Shown here: positions 36,060 through 45,488 of the stretch, piece by piece
Position numbering within the stretch: the stretch's first letter is position 1
How the letters are laid out: the number at the start of each line of letters is the position of its first letter
DNA from: Pseudomonadota bacterium
GTDB lineage: Bacteria; Desulfobacterota; Desulfobulbia; Desulfobulbales; CALZHT01
Assembly: GCA_018823135.1 (NCBI GenBank)
Contig: JAHJJF010000136.1
Location: forward strand, 1-64,000
Direction: 5' to 3'
DNA length: 64,000 nucleotides
Program-made: the position numbers and the translations under genes
The notes under the pieces: model-generated
What the model was told of the DNA's origin: nothing
The model's database searches: none
What the model saw: only the letters and a program-made list of their open reading frames with translations

Positions 36060-36498
36060 ATAAATCAAGATGGTGCTGAATACAATAGCAATTTGAACAA
36101 AATCAAATATTTGTCGGACAAAAAAAATGCCCGTCGCAGACGAGAGCGCGGCGTCAGGCTCTGTAAAAACATTGAAATAAATACAAAAATGATCGTTTTA
36201 TATAAAAAAATCAAGTAATTGTACTTGAATCCGCTTCCGATTGAAGTGTTCAGACAAAAAAACAACATATTCGGAAGTTATCTATTTTAAATCAATGGGA
36301 TATCTCTTTTGTTTTCTTAATCAACCTGCGTCATGCTAAAGATTTCTATTGACAATATCCTGTTTTTTTTTTAAAAAAGTCCTCTTCTTCAAATAAACTT
36401 ATGATTCTTTACAATTAAAAATCATTATGCAATCACATATTAGTTCCATTTCATCTTTCACTTTATTCCGGATGAAATGAATAAAGGAGGATTCTCCC

Positions 36499-36780
36499 AT
36501 GGCAAAAGCTGAACGAAAAAAAGTGGACAAAGCAGCGCAGATGGCTTCAACAGAAATTTACAGCAGTGGTTTATTCAAACACATTATCGACAAATGCGAA
36601 GGCTGCGACAGAATTATTGAAAATAACAACAATAAATTTTGTACTTCTTATTCAAACCCTGAGAGCAAATGGCGTCTTGGGCTCTGCAATTTTGCGACCC
36701 ACGCAAAAATAGAATTAGCTGTCTCTCAAGTTAAAGTCAATCCACTGAAAGCTTCAAAACGGGCGATGGGGAAAAAATAA
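36499..36780 (+). CDS. PxxKW-type cysteine-rich small protein
   Basis: 93 residues behind a strong AAAGGAGG site. Residues about 30-80 carry HIIDKCEGCDRIIE, a further Cys in NKFCTSYSNPESKW, and RLGLCNFATH, that is C-x2-C, C, the PxxKW box and a final Cys. This is the pattern of the PxxKW family described by domain databases for sulfate-reducing and related bacteria. The Cys cluster may bind a metal or iron-sulfur unit. The two ends are basic (KKK, KASKRAMGKK). Function is unknown. It is a monocistronic gene with a clear terminator. Confidence 0.8.
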   Translation: MAKAERKKVDKAAQMASTEIYSSGLFKHIIDKCEGCDRIIENNNNKFCTSYSNPESKWRLGLCNFATHAKIELAVSQVKVNPLKASKRAMGKK

Positions 36781-36808
36781 TAATAGTCTGCCTTTAGTTG
36801 ATTACCCC

Positions 36809-36844
36809 GCTCCCCCCCAATTATTTGGCGGGGAGCTTTTTTTT
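36809..36844 (+). terminator. Rho-independent terminator
   Basis: Stem GCTCCCC / GGGGAGC with an AT-rich loop followed by eight T, 29 bases after the PxxKW gene. The remaining sequence up to 37140 holds no gene that can be supported. Confidence 0.85.
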
Positions 36845-37140
36845 GCCCGGACATCCCTGTTTCTAGGCCGCTTTTCTTACAAACCGGGACGGTTGCAGAT
36901 TCACGCAACAAGGTGTTGGCTCTATTTGCATATACCAAACACCCTGAGACAGAGAAGTGAGCCTGCAAGATTTCGAAGGAGATGCGGCTGTAGTTGTTTG
37001 CCTTTGGCAGACATTTAACCAAAGTTGTTGGCTGCTGTATTTTTACACGCTGATTATGCAAAACTCAGCCAAATTTACCTGAGCCCCATGCAATTAAAAC
37101 CATTGTTCCTTGATGATGAAGTGTCCGTGAGAAACACGGG

Positions 37141-37689
37141 CTAGACTTTTGCCCTGGGGAAAAGAGAACTTAATAATTCTTCATCTCGGATTATCTCTTT
37201 GAACCTGCCATAAGCAAACTCGAAATTTTCAGGGATGTTATCAGTGCTTAGGATCAATCCTGCCGCCTTGTCAAGAAGTCCATGCGAACGGTCATAGATC
37301 GTCTTATACAGTCTGTCTACAAGGAGTTCCTTGTTTTTCTCATAAGGAGGGGGCGTTTTTTTAAGCGCAATCACCAGGTCAGAAACAATGGGGTCTGGTA
37401 AAATACCCATGAGTTTTATTGTGTCATAAATATCAGCAGCCAGGAGCATTTTTGTCAACACAGATGGCTCAACATCCTTAAACAATTCCTTTAGATGAAC
37501 CATCCGGTATTCGCTTTCTTCAGTGAGCAGCAACCTGATATAAGGAGTGATTTCCTGGTCGGTCAACGTCCCCTTCCTGAACACTGAAACAAGCCACTTT
37601 ATCTGCATTTCAGGCGATCTGGCTATAAAAGGAAGATAATTCTCATACCATTTACTCTTGGTTTGTTTCCTTTCATGGTCAATGTTCAT
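37141..37689 (-). CDS. Conserved-looking helical protein of unknown function
   Basis: 182 residues from ATG 37689 (AAAGGA then six bases), preferred over the frame start at 37713. Sequence is highly helical and charged: SPEMQIKWLVSVFRKGTLTD, EESEYRMVHLKELFKDVEPS, LTKMLLAADIYDTIKLMGIL. No signal peptide or membrane segment. Regular helical spacing with Leu/Ile might reflect an alpha-solenoid. I recognise no family. It stands alone, followed on the low side by the PxxKW gene's terminator region and on the high side by a 356-base gap (37690-38045) in which I see nothing. Confidence 0.6.
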   Translation of the reverse strand: MNIDHERKQTKSKWYENYLPFIARSPEMQIKWLVSVFRKGTLTDQEITPYIRLLLTEESEYRMVHLKELFKDVEPSVLTKMLLAADIYDTIKLMGILPDPIVSDLVIALKKTPPPYEKNKELLVDRLYKTIYDRSHGLLDKAAGLILSTDNIPENFEFAYGRFKEIIRDEELLSSLFPRAKV

Positions 37690-38045
37690 CCTGGAATCCT
37701 TTGCTCGTTCCAATAAACAATAAGCTTATTAGCCCGATGTCATGAATAGGGTTGAAAAATTGTTCACCCTTCGGGTTAGACAGGCCTAACATGGTCTCTC
37801 AATAACTGAAACATCTTCATCAAATAATACAGATTTTTTTCGGATCATTAAAATGTTTTTTTCGAAAGTCCTTCGCTGCCAAACCTGCTTTGCACCTTAA
37901 CTTTCAGAAAGGATTGGCGCAAATGTTTTCATTTGACGTTGCGATGGAAGCACGATACATTACTGCCCTATTAATTGAATACCAACATTCGCCAATCGCT
38001 CCATGAACGTACTGATGAACAATTTGGACCAGGAGTGCACAGCCC

Positions 38046-38990
38046 ATGAAAAAAAATACTGCCACCAGCCGCGTCAAACAGAGAAATCCCTGGTTGCTGC
38101 CAATCGTAGTCTGTATCTGCCTTGCGGTGATCGCCTATATCAGCTGGGACAAAACAATCGAAAAGGCCAGCCAGAAAAGGGTCAATCAGGAAAAAAAGGA
38201 ATGGGAAAAACAGGTTGAAAATCTCGAAAAACAATTAACCACCCTGACAACAGGCGAGGAACAACAAGGAATCAGCTCTGATCTCCAATTGCTTGCTCCT
38301 TCGCCATTGCTTGATATGGAGCTTGCTGATAAGAAATCGAATGAACCCTCCTGTGAACAACTCAACCAGAAAATCCTGGATTTTTTCAAATATCTTGATG
38401 ATCAGGAATATATTGAAAAACGAAACATTACAGAGGGCACCCAGGCATTTACACAAAAACTCATCACCAAACTCACCCAAAACCCTCCGGTAATCATCGA
38501 TGAGACGAAAAACCTTATCTCGGTATTACAGAACACTGCACATTTCTTCAGGGTACTGGGGAAAGCTGATCTCGAAACCGCAAGGGAGATCCTCGCCAGG
38601 GAAGCGGGAATTCTCGAACTGACCATGGCGCTTTTTTATCAATGGTCAAAAAACGAAGAAAAATGCCGATCAGATACGGTTATAATCCATCTTCCCCTGG
38701 AACATCTCTACGAATACGCAAGTTTTTTCCTCAACACCCTTGGCGGCCAATCCTACCTCTTTCGCCGGGACTCTCATCTCAGGTTGATGGTCCGCTATTA
38801 CAGCATTCTCATCCTGGACCGCTCAAATGAAAAAGGAATGAATAAATACGGAATTGACATCAGATACCCCCTTAAGCAGATGCTTGCTGAACTGGAAGTC
38901 TCTGAAAGTCTCGTCTACAAAGAGGAGTATCTCAGAACTCTTTCCACTCTGAACAAAAAGTATGCAACCAGGTACAAATCAATACAATAA
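38046..38990 (+). CDS. Membrane-anchored coiled-coil protein of unknown function
   Basis: 314 residues behind an AGGAG site. A single membrane helix (PWLLPIVVCICLAVIAYIS, about residues 15-35) is followed by a coiled coil (WEKQVENLEKQLTTLTTGEE, about 52-70) and then a periplasmic helical domain (about 100-314) with YLDDQEYI, NLISVLQNTAHFFRVLG and YYSILILDRS. The layout recalls assembly or scaffold proteins of the envelope, but no family can be named. It ends with its own bidirectional terminator. Confidence 0.65.
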   Translation: MKKNTATSRVKQRNPWLLPIVVCICLAVIAYISWDKTIEKASQKRVNQEKKEWEKQVENLEKQLTTLTTGEEQQGISSDLQLLAPSPLLDMELADKKSNEPSCEQLNQKILDFFKYLDDQEYIEKRNITEGTQAFTQKLITKLTQNPPVIIDETKNLISVLQNTAHFFRVLGKADLETAREILAREAGILELTMALFYQWSKNEEKCRSDTVIIHLPLEHLYEYASFFLNTLGGQSYLFRRDSHLRLMVRYYSILILDRSNEKGMNKYGIDIRYPLKQMLAELEVSESLVYKEEYLRTLSTLNKKYATRYKSIQ

Positions 38991-39028
38991 GACCTCGAAC
39001 CTGCACAGGAATCGTTCCTTCATCCCAT

Positions 39029-39071
39029 AAAAAAAAGGGGATTTGCTTCCATCAGGCAAATCCCCTTTTTT
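39029..39071. terminator. Bidirectional rho-independent terminator
   Basis: AAAAAAGGGGATTTGC and its complement GCAAATCCCCTTTTTT form a perfect stem with a short loop; A-run on one side and T-run on the other let it end both the plus-strand gene stopping at 38990 and the minus-strand gene stopping at 39092. Confidence 0.9.
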
Positions 39072-39091
39072 AATTTTTCTTTCTCTCAGGT

Positions 39092-39811
39092 CTACCTCCT
39101 GTCGCCCAGCAACCGTAAAAGCATCAGGAAAAGATTAATAAAATCAAGGTACAATGCAAGGGCCCCCATGATTGCGCCCTTGCGAATTGCAGATTCGCCG
39201 CCCTGCATAATCCCTGAAGCGCCGATCCGGGAAATCTTCTGAACGTCATAGGCGGTGAGACCGGTAAAAACAACTACCCCCACTGCGGAAATAACCCAGG
39301 ACATCATGGAACTCTGCATGAAAATATTTACCACCGAAGCGATGATAATACCGATCAAGCCCATGAACATGAATGAGCCGACACCGGTTAAATCTCTCTT
39401 GGTCACCGTGCCGTATACCGCCATAGCCGCAAACATTCCACCGGCGATAAAAAAGGTGGATGCAACGGATGTTGCCGTGTACATCAGTAAGATGGCGGAA
39501 AGGGTTGCGCCGTTCAGGATCGAATAAAACAGAAAAAGACCGGTTGCTGCTGTTGCTGAAATTTTCTCAACCCGGGCCGACAGATAAAAGACAAGCCCCA
39601 GTTCCCCGAAAATCAGCCCGAAAAAAACAAGCTGATTCCCAAAAATCAACTGCTGGGCGGCAGCCGAGTTTGCCACCAGTGCTGCGGTGACTGCGGTCAA
39701 ACCGAGACCACAAGCCATCCAGTAAAAAACCTTGGCCAGGAAGATCGTTGCCACATCGGATTTTACCCGGTCCATTACTACATCTTTATTGTCATAGCCG
39801 AATCGTTGCAT
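39092..39811 (-). CDS. Bax inhibitor-1/YccA family membrane protein
   Basis: 239 residues with seven hydrophobic segments, beginning AKVFYWMACGLGLTAVTAAL. The conserved features of the family are IGIIIASVVNIFMQSSMMSW and GVVVFTGLTAYDVQKI, the last with the buried Asp pair of the pH-sensitive calcium leak in the BsYetJ-type structure, plus GALALYLDFINLFLMLLRL. Such proteins reside in the inner membrane; bacterial members (YbhL, YccA) affect FtsH or ion balance. No operon partner. Direction is convergent with the preceding gene. Confidence 0.92.
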   Translation of the reverse strand: MQRFGYDNKDVVMDRVKSDVATIFLAKVFYWMACGLGLTAVTAALVANSAAAQQLIFGNQLVFFGLIFGELGLVFYLSARVEKISATAATGLFLFYSILNGATLSAILLMYTATSVASTFFIAGGMFAAMAVYGTVTKRDLTGVGSFMFMGLIGIIIASVVNIFMQSSMMSWVISAVGVVVFTGLTAYDVQKISRIGASGIMQGGESAIRKGAIMGALALYLDFINLFLMLLRLLGDRR

Positions 39812-39939
39812 TTGTTTTCTCCTTATTAAAAATTAAAACAGTTAATTTCTGTTTGTATTGTCAGATTTCTGATTGTAATCATTTATTCTGGATAATCAAT
39901 ACATCCCGCTCAATCCCAGGTTATCTTTTTCATTAGACA

Positions 39940-40710
39940 TCAGAGCTTCACAGATGTTCCGGGTTCAGGCAGAAAGACACTGCAACCCTTGACCTTGAAT
40001 AGATATTCCATGATCGCAGCTTTTCGGCTTTCCCTTTCGCTTCGCTGAATATGAACGAGAGCCAGTTGCGGCGCCCCTGCTTTTTGAGCAAACTCAACCG
40101 CCCTGCTGACCGAACCATGTCCTGACATTTCCCCCTCAAAGCAGAATGCCTCATGGATTACCAGATCACATCCCTTTGCCAGAGCAAGGCTTTCCGGGGT
40201 CGGACCACCGTCGCCGCTATACAATACACTTTTCTGTCCGGTGCGGATCAACACCGAAAGGGCGCTTTGGGAGTGGTGATTTTTCGCGCTTTTCCATTGG
40301 AATCCAGTCGCCTCAACTCTCTTTCCAGGTTCAACAGGAAGATAGTCAACCGGAAATCCCAATTGTTCTCCGACTCCAGGATAGGCAAGCTCAAGAGCAG
40401 CTTCGATCTTCTGCTGAATGCTTTCCGGACCCAGAATCAGCAGCGGTTTTTCACGGCCCATTTCCGATAAACGCAACAGCAGCAGGGGCATACCAAAGAA
40501 ATGATCCCCGTGAAAATGTGATATCCACACACCCAGGAGTGCCTCAGGATCAGAACAGGATTTGAAATAAACATGAGGTGTGGTAAAACCACAGTCGAGA
40601 AGGACATGCTCACGTGCATCCTCAACCGCCGCCACCAGAATTGATGTATTGGGATATTGCGCGTCACAAGCTTCGCCGACGCCTAAAAAAGTTATCTTCA
40701 TAATGTTCAT
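39940..40710 (-). CDS. Metallo-beta-lactamase-fold hydrolase (RNase Z-like)
   Basis: 256 residues (ATG 40701 is an alternative start). It carries the metal-binding HFHGDHFFG motif at about residue 66, the GVGEACDAQYPNTS N-terminus, an SALSVLIRTGQKSVLYSGDGGPT segment shown here as SVLYSGDGG, HEAFCF and VHIQRSER, the usual order for RNase Z/ElaC-type or related MBL phosphodiesterases. The true tRNase Z exosite arm is not visible, so a different nucleotide or phosphodiester substrate is possible. Located divergent to the thioredoxin gene. Confidence 0.8.
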   Translation of the reverse strand: MNIMKITFLGVGEACDAQYPNTSILVAAVEDAREHVLLDCGFTTPHVYFKSCSDPEALLGVWISHFHGDHFFGMPLLLLRLSEMGREKPLLILGPESIQQKIEAALELAYPGVGEQLGFPVDYLPVEPGKRVEATGFQWKSAKNHHSQSALSVLIRTGQKSVLYSGDGGPTPESLALAKGCDLVIHEAFCFEGEMSGHGSVSRAVEFAQKAGAPQLALVHIQRSERESRKAAIMEYLFKVKGCSVFLPEPGTSVKL

Positions 40711-40742
40711 ACTGTTTTCTGAATTAGGAACCTAAATCTATC

Positions 40743-41180
40743 ATGAATACAATAATTGTGAAATGCCAATGCGGGACACCGAATAAAATTCCTCTCACCA
40801 AGCAGCACCTGCAGGCAAAATGTGGAAAATGCAAAAACCCCCTGGATATATCCGCCAGCGTCCAACCTGTGGAATTGTCGGACAGTGATTTTCAGACATT
40901 TATTAATCAAGCGAAATTACCGGTTCTGGTTGATTTTTATTCGCTGACCTGCGGCCCATGCAAGATGCTTGCGCCGGTAATTGACAAACTTGCAAAAAAA
41001 TATCATCGCCGCGCAATCATTGCCAAAATCAATACATCAAGCAACATGCTTACTTCGCAGCACTTCCAGATCCGGGGCGTGCCCACCTTGATCTTCTTCA
41101 AAAACGGTGCGCAACAGAATATTCTTGTCGGCGCAGCACCGGAACATGAAATAAGTCAAAAGCTGGAAAGCCTTCTTTAA
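40743..41180 (+). CDS. trxC: Thioredoxin with N-terminal zinc ribbon (TrxC-like)
   Basis: 145 residues. Residues 8-33 carry two Cys pairs (CQCG and CGKC) that form the zinc ribbon found in E. coli Trx2, followed by the thioredoxin fold with LVDFYSLTCGPCKMLAPVID (active-site CGPC) and the cis-Pro loop GVPTLIFFKNG. It reduces disulfides in the cytoplasm; Trx2-type proteins respond to redox or zinc. It has an unusual LTCGPC in place of WCGPC. The fused SpmA/B gene starts 31 bases downstream. Confidence 0.9.
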   Translation: MNTIIVKCQCGTPNKIPLTKQHLQAKCGKCKNPLDISASVQPVELSDSDFQTFINQAKLPVLVDFYSLTCGPCKMLAPVIDKLAKKYHRRAIIAKINTSSNMLTSQHFQIRGVPTLIFFKNGAQQNILVGAAPEHEISQKLESLL

Positions 41181-41211
41181 CGGTTGACTTGATTTTCTAT
41201 AGGACCAAACA

Positions 41212-42480
41212 TTGTTAAACAAGATATGGATAGGCTTTTTTCTCCTGGCGGCGCTCTCAGCACTCTACAACCTGATTTTCCTTGGCCAAACCGAGGTGCT
41301 TGCCGAAATCATGGAAGCACTGTTCAAAATGTCGGAAACAGCCTTCACCATCTCTCTCGGCCTCACCGGTGTCATGTCCCTGTGGCTGGGAATCATGAAA
41401 ATAGGCGAAGCAGGCGGCATGGTAAAAATCTTAAGCCGGCTGGTGGCACCGGTATTCACCAAACTCTTTCCCGAGGTCCCCAAAGACCACCCGGCAATGG
41501 GGGCCATGGTGATGAATCTCGCAGCAAACATGCTTGGACTGGACAATGCCGCAACCCCTCTGGGCTTAAAAGCCATGAAGGAGCTCCAGACATTAAACGA
41601 TTCCACTGATACGGCATCCAACGCCCAGATCATGTTTCTGGTGATCAATACCTCCTCGGTGACCCTGATCCCGATTACCATTTTCACCTATCTGTACCAG
41701 CTTAACTACCCAAACCCAACGGAACTGTTCATCCCCATACTCCTTGCAACAATCTGTTCGAGCTTTGCCGGGCTCATCGCGGTTTCCATCTATCAGCGGA
41801 TCAACCTTCTGCAACCGCAGATCCTTCTTTTTGTGGGCGGGCTTATGGGAATTATCACTACCCTATTATTATATATGCTCAAGCTCAACAAAACCGAACT
41901 TCAAGGAGTCTCGCTTTTATTGAGCAATGGAATAATTTTCGGTGTGGTCGTTCTGTTTATCCTGCTTGCCGCTGTCAAAAAAGTTAACGTCTATGAAGAA
42001 TTCATTGCCGGCGCAAAGGAAGGTTTTTCGGTTGCGATCTCAATAATCCCCTATCTTGTTGCAATGCTCGTCGCCATCGGTGTATTCAGGGCAAGCGGCG
42101 CCATGGATCTTCTTCTTGACTTTATCGAACAAATTACCAGAGTCATTGCCCTGGGATTGGATACAATCGGTTTGATTACCTATCATGGCGGCCCCATTGC
42201 CTTTATCGATGCACTTCCCACCGGATTCATGAAACCCTTGAGCGGCAGTGGCGCCCGGGGCATGATGATTGAAACCATCCAGACCCACGGTGTTGATTCC
42301 CTGGTCTCAAAAATGGTTGCGATCATGCAGGGCAGCACCGAAACCACCTTTTACATTATTGCCGTCTACTTCGGATCCGTGGGTGTCAGAAAAACCAGGC
42401 ATGCCGTGCCCTGCGGCCTGATTGCCGATGTTGCCGGGGTCACCGCCGCAATCATCATCTGCTATCTCTTTTTCGGATAA
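41212..42480 (+). CDS. Fused nucleoside recognition (SpmA/SpmB-like) membrane protein
   Basis: 422 residues, TTG start at 41212 with an AGGA site giving MLNKIWIGFFLL, the typical SpmA opening. The N-terminal half holds SLGLTGVMSLWLGIMKIGEA, GMVKILSRL and NLAANMLGLDNAATPLGLKA; the C-terminal half holds AKEGFSVAISIIPYLVAMLV and MQGSTETTFYIIAVYFGSVG. These match SpmA and SpmB of Bacillus, joined in one chain, as is common in non-spore-forming bacteria. They have about 10 membrane helices. Substrate unknown, possibly a nucleoside or related compound; no sporulation role is expected. Confidence 0.85.
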   Translation: MLNKIWIGFFLLAALSALYNLIFLGQTEVLAEIMEALFKMSETAFTISLGLTGVMSLWLGIMKIGEAGGMVKILSRLVAPVFTKLFPEVPKDHPAMGAMVMNLAANMLGLDNAATPLGLKAMKELQTLNDSTDTASNAQIMFLVINTSSVTLIPITIFTYLYQLNYPNPTELFIPILLATICSSFAGLIAVSIYQRINLLQPQILLFVGGLMGIITTLLLYMLKLNKTELQGVSLLLSNGIIFGVVVLFILLAAVKKVNVYEEFIAGAKEGFSVAISIIPYLVAMLVAIGVFRASGAMDLLLDFIEQITRVIALGLDTIGLITYHGGPIAFIDALPTGFMKPLSGSGARGMMIETIQTHGVDSLVSKMVAIMQGSTETTFYIIAVYFGSVGVRKTRHAVPCGLIADVAGVTAAIIICYLFFG

Positions 42481-42485
42481 AAATA

Positions 42486-43349
42486 ATGATCTGGTTCATC
42501 TTTGCCCTGCTCACTGCCTTTGCTGTTGCAACACGGGACATTTCGGTCAAAACATATCAGGAACTCAACGCCCTTGAAGTTGCGGGAATCGAGCTTTTCT
42601 GGTCGATTCCCTTGTTCGCCCTTGGTTTCTTTTTTGTGCCGCAGCCTGAACTTGATCAAACCTTCTGGGAAGTTTTTCTCATCTCTCTGCCGCTCAACGC
42701 TGTGCCCTACCTCCTCTATCTTTATGCGATCAAGGTTTCGCCGATCTCCCTTGCCGTGCCTTTTTTAAGCTTTACTCCGTTGTTTATGCTTTTTACCGGT
42801 TTTATCACCCTGGATGAAACCATTAACCTCTGGGGAGGTGCAGGCATCCTCTGCATTGTCTGCGGAAGTTATGTCCTCAATTTAGATCAGGCAAAACATG
42901 GGATTTTCAAACCCCTTACTGCCTTTATCCATGAAAGGGGTTCCTGGGTGATGCTGATTGTCGCCTTTCTCTATGCCTTTGCCGCAGCCTTCGGCAAAAA
43001 GGCTCTACTCCACTCATCGCCGCTGTATTTTTCCTATTTCTTTTTCCTGGTGTTTAATTGCCTGATCCTGGCCGGTCTCATCCTGTCCGGCAAAATACGT
43101 TGGGGTGTAATACTTGATCACAAGAAAAAAGGAATGTGGCTCGGAGGGCTTTTCATGTCGCAGATCACCACCCATTATGTTGCCATTTCCCTGAGCACTG
43201 CGGTGTACATGATTGCGGTCAAGCGCAGCAGCATTCTGCTGACCGTGCTTTTAAGCTGGCTTATCCTCAAGGAAGGTAACATCAGAAACAGAGGTCTGGG
43301 AGCCTTACTGATGTTCTGCGGCGTTCTCCTTATTACTCTTTTCGGCTGA
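42486..43349 (+). CDS. EamA/DMT-family transporter
   Basis: 287 residues with ten hydrophobic helices arranged as two EamA repeats (first ATRDISVKTYQELNALEVAG and second IVAFLYAFAAAFGKKALLHS). TRDISVK, PISLAVPFLSFTPLFML and the second-repeat VAISLSTAVYMIAVKRSSIL-LTVLLSWLILKEG are the usual family stretches. DMT transporters export or import small metabolites; substrate is not predictable. It starts six bases after the SpmA/B stop and ends two bases before mutY starts, so all three genes are one operon. Confidence 0.88.
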   Translation: MIWFIFALLTAFAVATRDISVKTYQELNALEVAGIELFWSIPLFALGFFFVPQPELDQTFWEVFLISLPLNAVPYLLYLYAIKVSPISLAVPFLSFTPLFMLFTGFITLDETINLWGGAGILCIVCGSYVLNLDQAKHGIFKPLTAFIHERGSWVMLIVAFLYAFAAAFGKKALLHSSPLYFSYFFFLVFNCLILAGLILSGKIRWGVILDHKKKGMWLGGLFMSQITTHYVAISLSTAVYMIAVKRSSILLTVLLSWLILKEGNIRNRGLGALLMFCGVLLITLFG

Positions 43350-43351
43350 CC

Positions 43352-44431
43352 ATGAAGAATCTCCTCCAATTTCAAACCGACCTTCTCGCCTGGTTCAAGC
43401 AGCAAAGCCGCGATCTTCCGTGGCGAAAAACCTATACACCCTATCATATCTGGCTTTCAGAGATCATGCTGCAGCAGACCCAGATGGACCGGGTGGTGAC
43501 TTATTTCAACAAATGGATCAAACGTTTTCCTGATATTCCAAGCCTTGCCAACGGATCAGAAGAAGAAATCCTCAAGCTATGGGAAGGACTCGGATATTAC
43601 TCCCGGGCAAGAAATCTTCGTAAAACCGCAATAATCCTTGTTGATAATTATGCCGGGACAATACCTGATACGCATCATGAACTCCTGAAACTGCCGGGAA
43701 TCGGCAGATACACCGCCGGAGCGATCATGAGCCTTGCGTTCAACAGGGAATATCCAATCGTCGACGCCAATGTGGAGCGGGTCTTTTCCAGGATATTCAA
43801 TATCGATACGCCAATCAAAGATAAGGAAAATCTCTCTTTTATCTGGGACAAAGCCACCAAGCTTATCCCCAGAGGCAAGGCCAGATATTTCAACCAGGCG
43901 CTCATGGAACTGGGCGCACTGGTCTGCAATAAAAATCCCCTATGCGTTACGTGTCCGGCAAGCAAAAACTGTCGGAGTTATGAACTTGGCATCGTTGCTG
44001 AACGCCCGGTACCAGGAAAAAGCAACGAGACCATCTTCATGGAAATGGCAACCGGCGTGCTCATCCACCAAGGAAAGTATTTTATTCAGAAACGCCCGAA
44101 AAACGGCGTCTGGGCAAGCTTATGGGAATTCCCCGGCGGCAGGCTTGAACCGGGAGAATCCCCGGAACAGGGTTTGATTCGCGAATTCAAGGAGGAAACC
44201 GAGTTTGATATCTCGCACCTTACAAAAATCCAAACCATCAAACATAATTACACCCGCTATAAAATCACCCTGCACTGCTTTTTCTGTGCTCTCGAAAATA
44301 ACAACACACAACCGACCTTACATGAAGCCCAGGAATATCAATGGGTTGTGCCTGCTGTTCTCGACAACTATGCCTTCCCTTCCCCGCATCGTAAACTCAT
44401 CGATTTTATCCGAGAAAAAAAACTGCTATAG
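43352..44431 (+). CDS. mutY: A/G-specific adenine glycosylase MutY
   Basis: 359 residues, the standard MutY length, with the N-terminal HhH-GPD glycosylase (LPWRKTYTPYHIWLSEIMLQ, QTQMDRVVTYF; LPGIGRYTAGAI; DANVERVFSR, the catalytic Asp) and a C-terminal NUDIX-like 8-oxoG-recognition domain (WEFPGGRLEPGE, REFKEETEF). It removes A mispaired with 8-oxoG. The iron-sulfur loop reads C-x5-C-x2-C-x5-C, one residue shorter than the textbook C-x6-C-x2-C-x5-C, but four Cys are present. Last gene of the operon. Confidence 0.95.
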   Translation: MKNLLQFQTDLLAWFKQQSRDLPWRKTYTPYHIWLSEIMLQQTQMDRVVTYFNKWIKRFPDIPSLANGSEEEILKLWEGLGYYSRARNLRKTAIILVDNYAGTIPDTHHELLKLPGIGRYTAGAIMSLAFNREYPIVDANVERVFSRIFNIDTPIKDKENLSFIWDKATKLIPRGKARYFNQALMELGALVCNKNPLCVTCPASKNCRSYELGIVAERPVPGKSNETIFMEMATGVLIHQGKYFIQKRPKNGVWASLWEFPGGRLEPGESPEQGLIREFKEETEFDISHLTKIQTIKHNYTRYKITLHCFFCALENNNTQPTLHEAQEYQWVVPAVLDNYAFPSPHRKLIDFIREKKLL

Positions 44432-44623
44432 AAAAACCCCGCGATTACCTCTACAGCCCAGACTCAACTATTAAATTAATTAATGCAAACCAAAACTAAC
44501 TTACTGCGATTAAATAATTTAACGGCGAAAGATTCGCTGCTGCCCGGTCCGAAAAAAATCTGCCATGAAAAATCTCTGCAAAAACATATGGTTGATTAAA
44601 TCTCAATTGTTTATCGCCCGTTT

Positions 44624-44639
44624 CAGCACGAATCTTGCT
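44624..44639 (+). promoter_or_regulatory. Weak sigma54-like promoter candidate
   Basis: CAGCACG-AATC-TTGCT agrees with the -24/-12 consensus at most positions and has the exact spacing, but the -24 GG is AG. It lies about 60 bases before the gene at 44700. Because the GG is generally needed this is a low-confidence call; the sequence 44432-44699 otherwise shows nothing. Confidence 0.3.
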
Positions 44640-44699
44640 CTCTTGTATAAGTGAAAGCAATTAAAGTTACAAAGCAATGAAGATCAGAAGGTGAACGAG

Positions 44700-45236
44700 A
44701 TGAGAGTAATCAAAAAAATTCAAAGAATGTTTGAATGCCTGATGATATTGTTATTGTTAACATTCTGCCCTTGCCCGGCTGCAATAGCTGATAGCGATAT
44801 CCCTAACGCAGCTGATGACATCAAAAACTTCAATTACATCCAGCTCGAATTCCGTGATTTTCCTCTTTCGGTATTATTGAAAATCAAAAAAGTGGCGCCG
44901 GCCCTTGAAAATATTGTTCCAGCAGATTTACAGGTTGGGATGGAACGGCAACAGGGGGAAGGAGTTCTCATTTTTTCCTATGAAAAGGATAAAGACCGCG
45001 TTCAATTAAAAATGTCATTGATGGAGGCAACCACCCAAAAAGTACCTGTTGAAACCCTGCTTGATTTCACCCAATCAATCGCAAGTCCATCCACCGAGTC
45101 GATCACCGGCATCCTGAAAGATTTATTCGTCTCCTTCTGTAATACCTGGAAACATAAACACTCTACCAAACTTGCACGGATAGATGATGCACTTGCTTCC
45201 TCCCTTCAAAAAGCTGAAAACGAGTTCCTCCTGTAA
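44700..45236 (+). CDS. Exported protein of unknown function
   Basis: 178 residues from ATG 44700 (AGAAGG site; GTG at 44691 in frame). It begins with a signal sequence (MILLLLTFCPCPAAIAD, cleavage near residue 31). The mature part is short and mixed alpha/beta, with FNYIQLEFRDFPLSVLLKIK and GEGVLIFSYEKDKDRVQLK, with nothing I recognise, followed by helices (VETLLDFTQSIAS, FCNTWKHKHSTK). Cys-x-Cys at the end of the signal might give lipidation, but the context is not a proper lipobox. Confidence 0.55.
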   Translation: MRVIKKIQRMFECLMILLLLTFCPCPAAIADSDIPNAADDIKNFNYIQLEFRDFPLSVLLKIKKVAPALENIVPADLQVGMERQQGEGVLIFSYEKDKDRVQLKMSLMEATTQKVPVETLLDFTQSIASPSTESITGILKDLFVSFCNTWKHKHSTKLARIDDALASSLQKAENEFLL

Positions 45237-45488
45237 GTTATCCTGTCCATACTATCCAGCTTCCTCGTTTAATTATCACCATAACCGCCCCGCTTCAGGA
45301 TATTATCGCCAAGCGATCATTCTCGCAATCTCACCAAATTCCATGCCCGCCCTCTTCGTTAGGTCCATTTTCCTATTTTTCGCAGTAGAAGAAAACCAAC
45401 ACCACTCACTTTCAATTGCTTAAATCTTGAAGAAAACACCTACAAAAGAAAAAATTGCTGCTTTGATTAATAGAAAAAATCTATTATT

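Noticed and set aside
44624-44639. Strong sigma54 promoter for the exported protein at 44700
   Set aside because: The -24 GG pair is AG, which usually abolishes RpoN binding; retained only as a low-confidence site.
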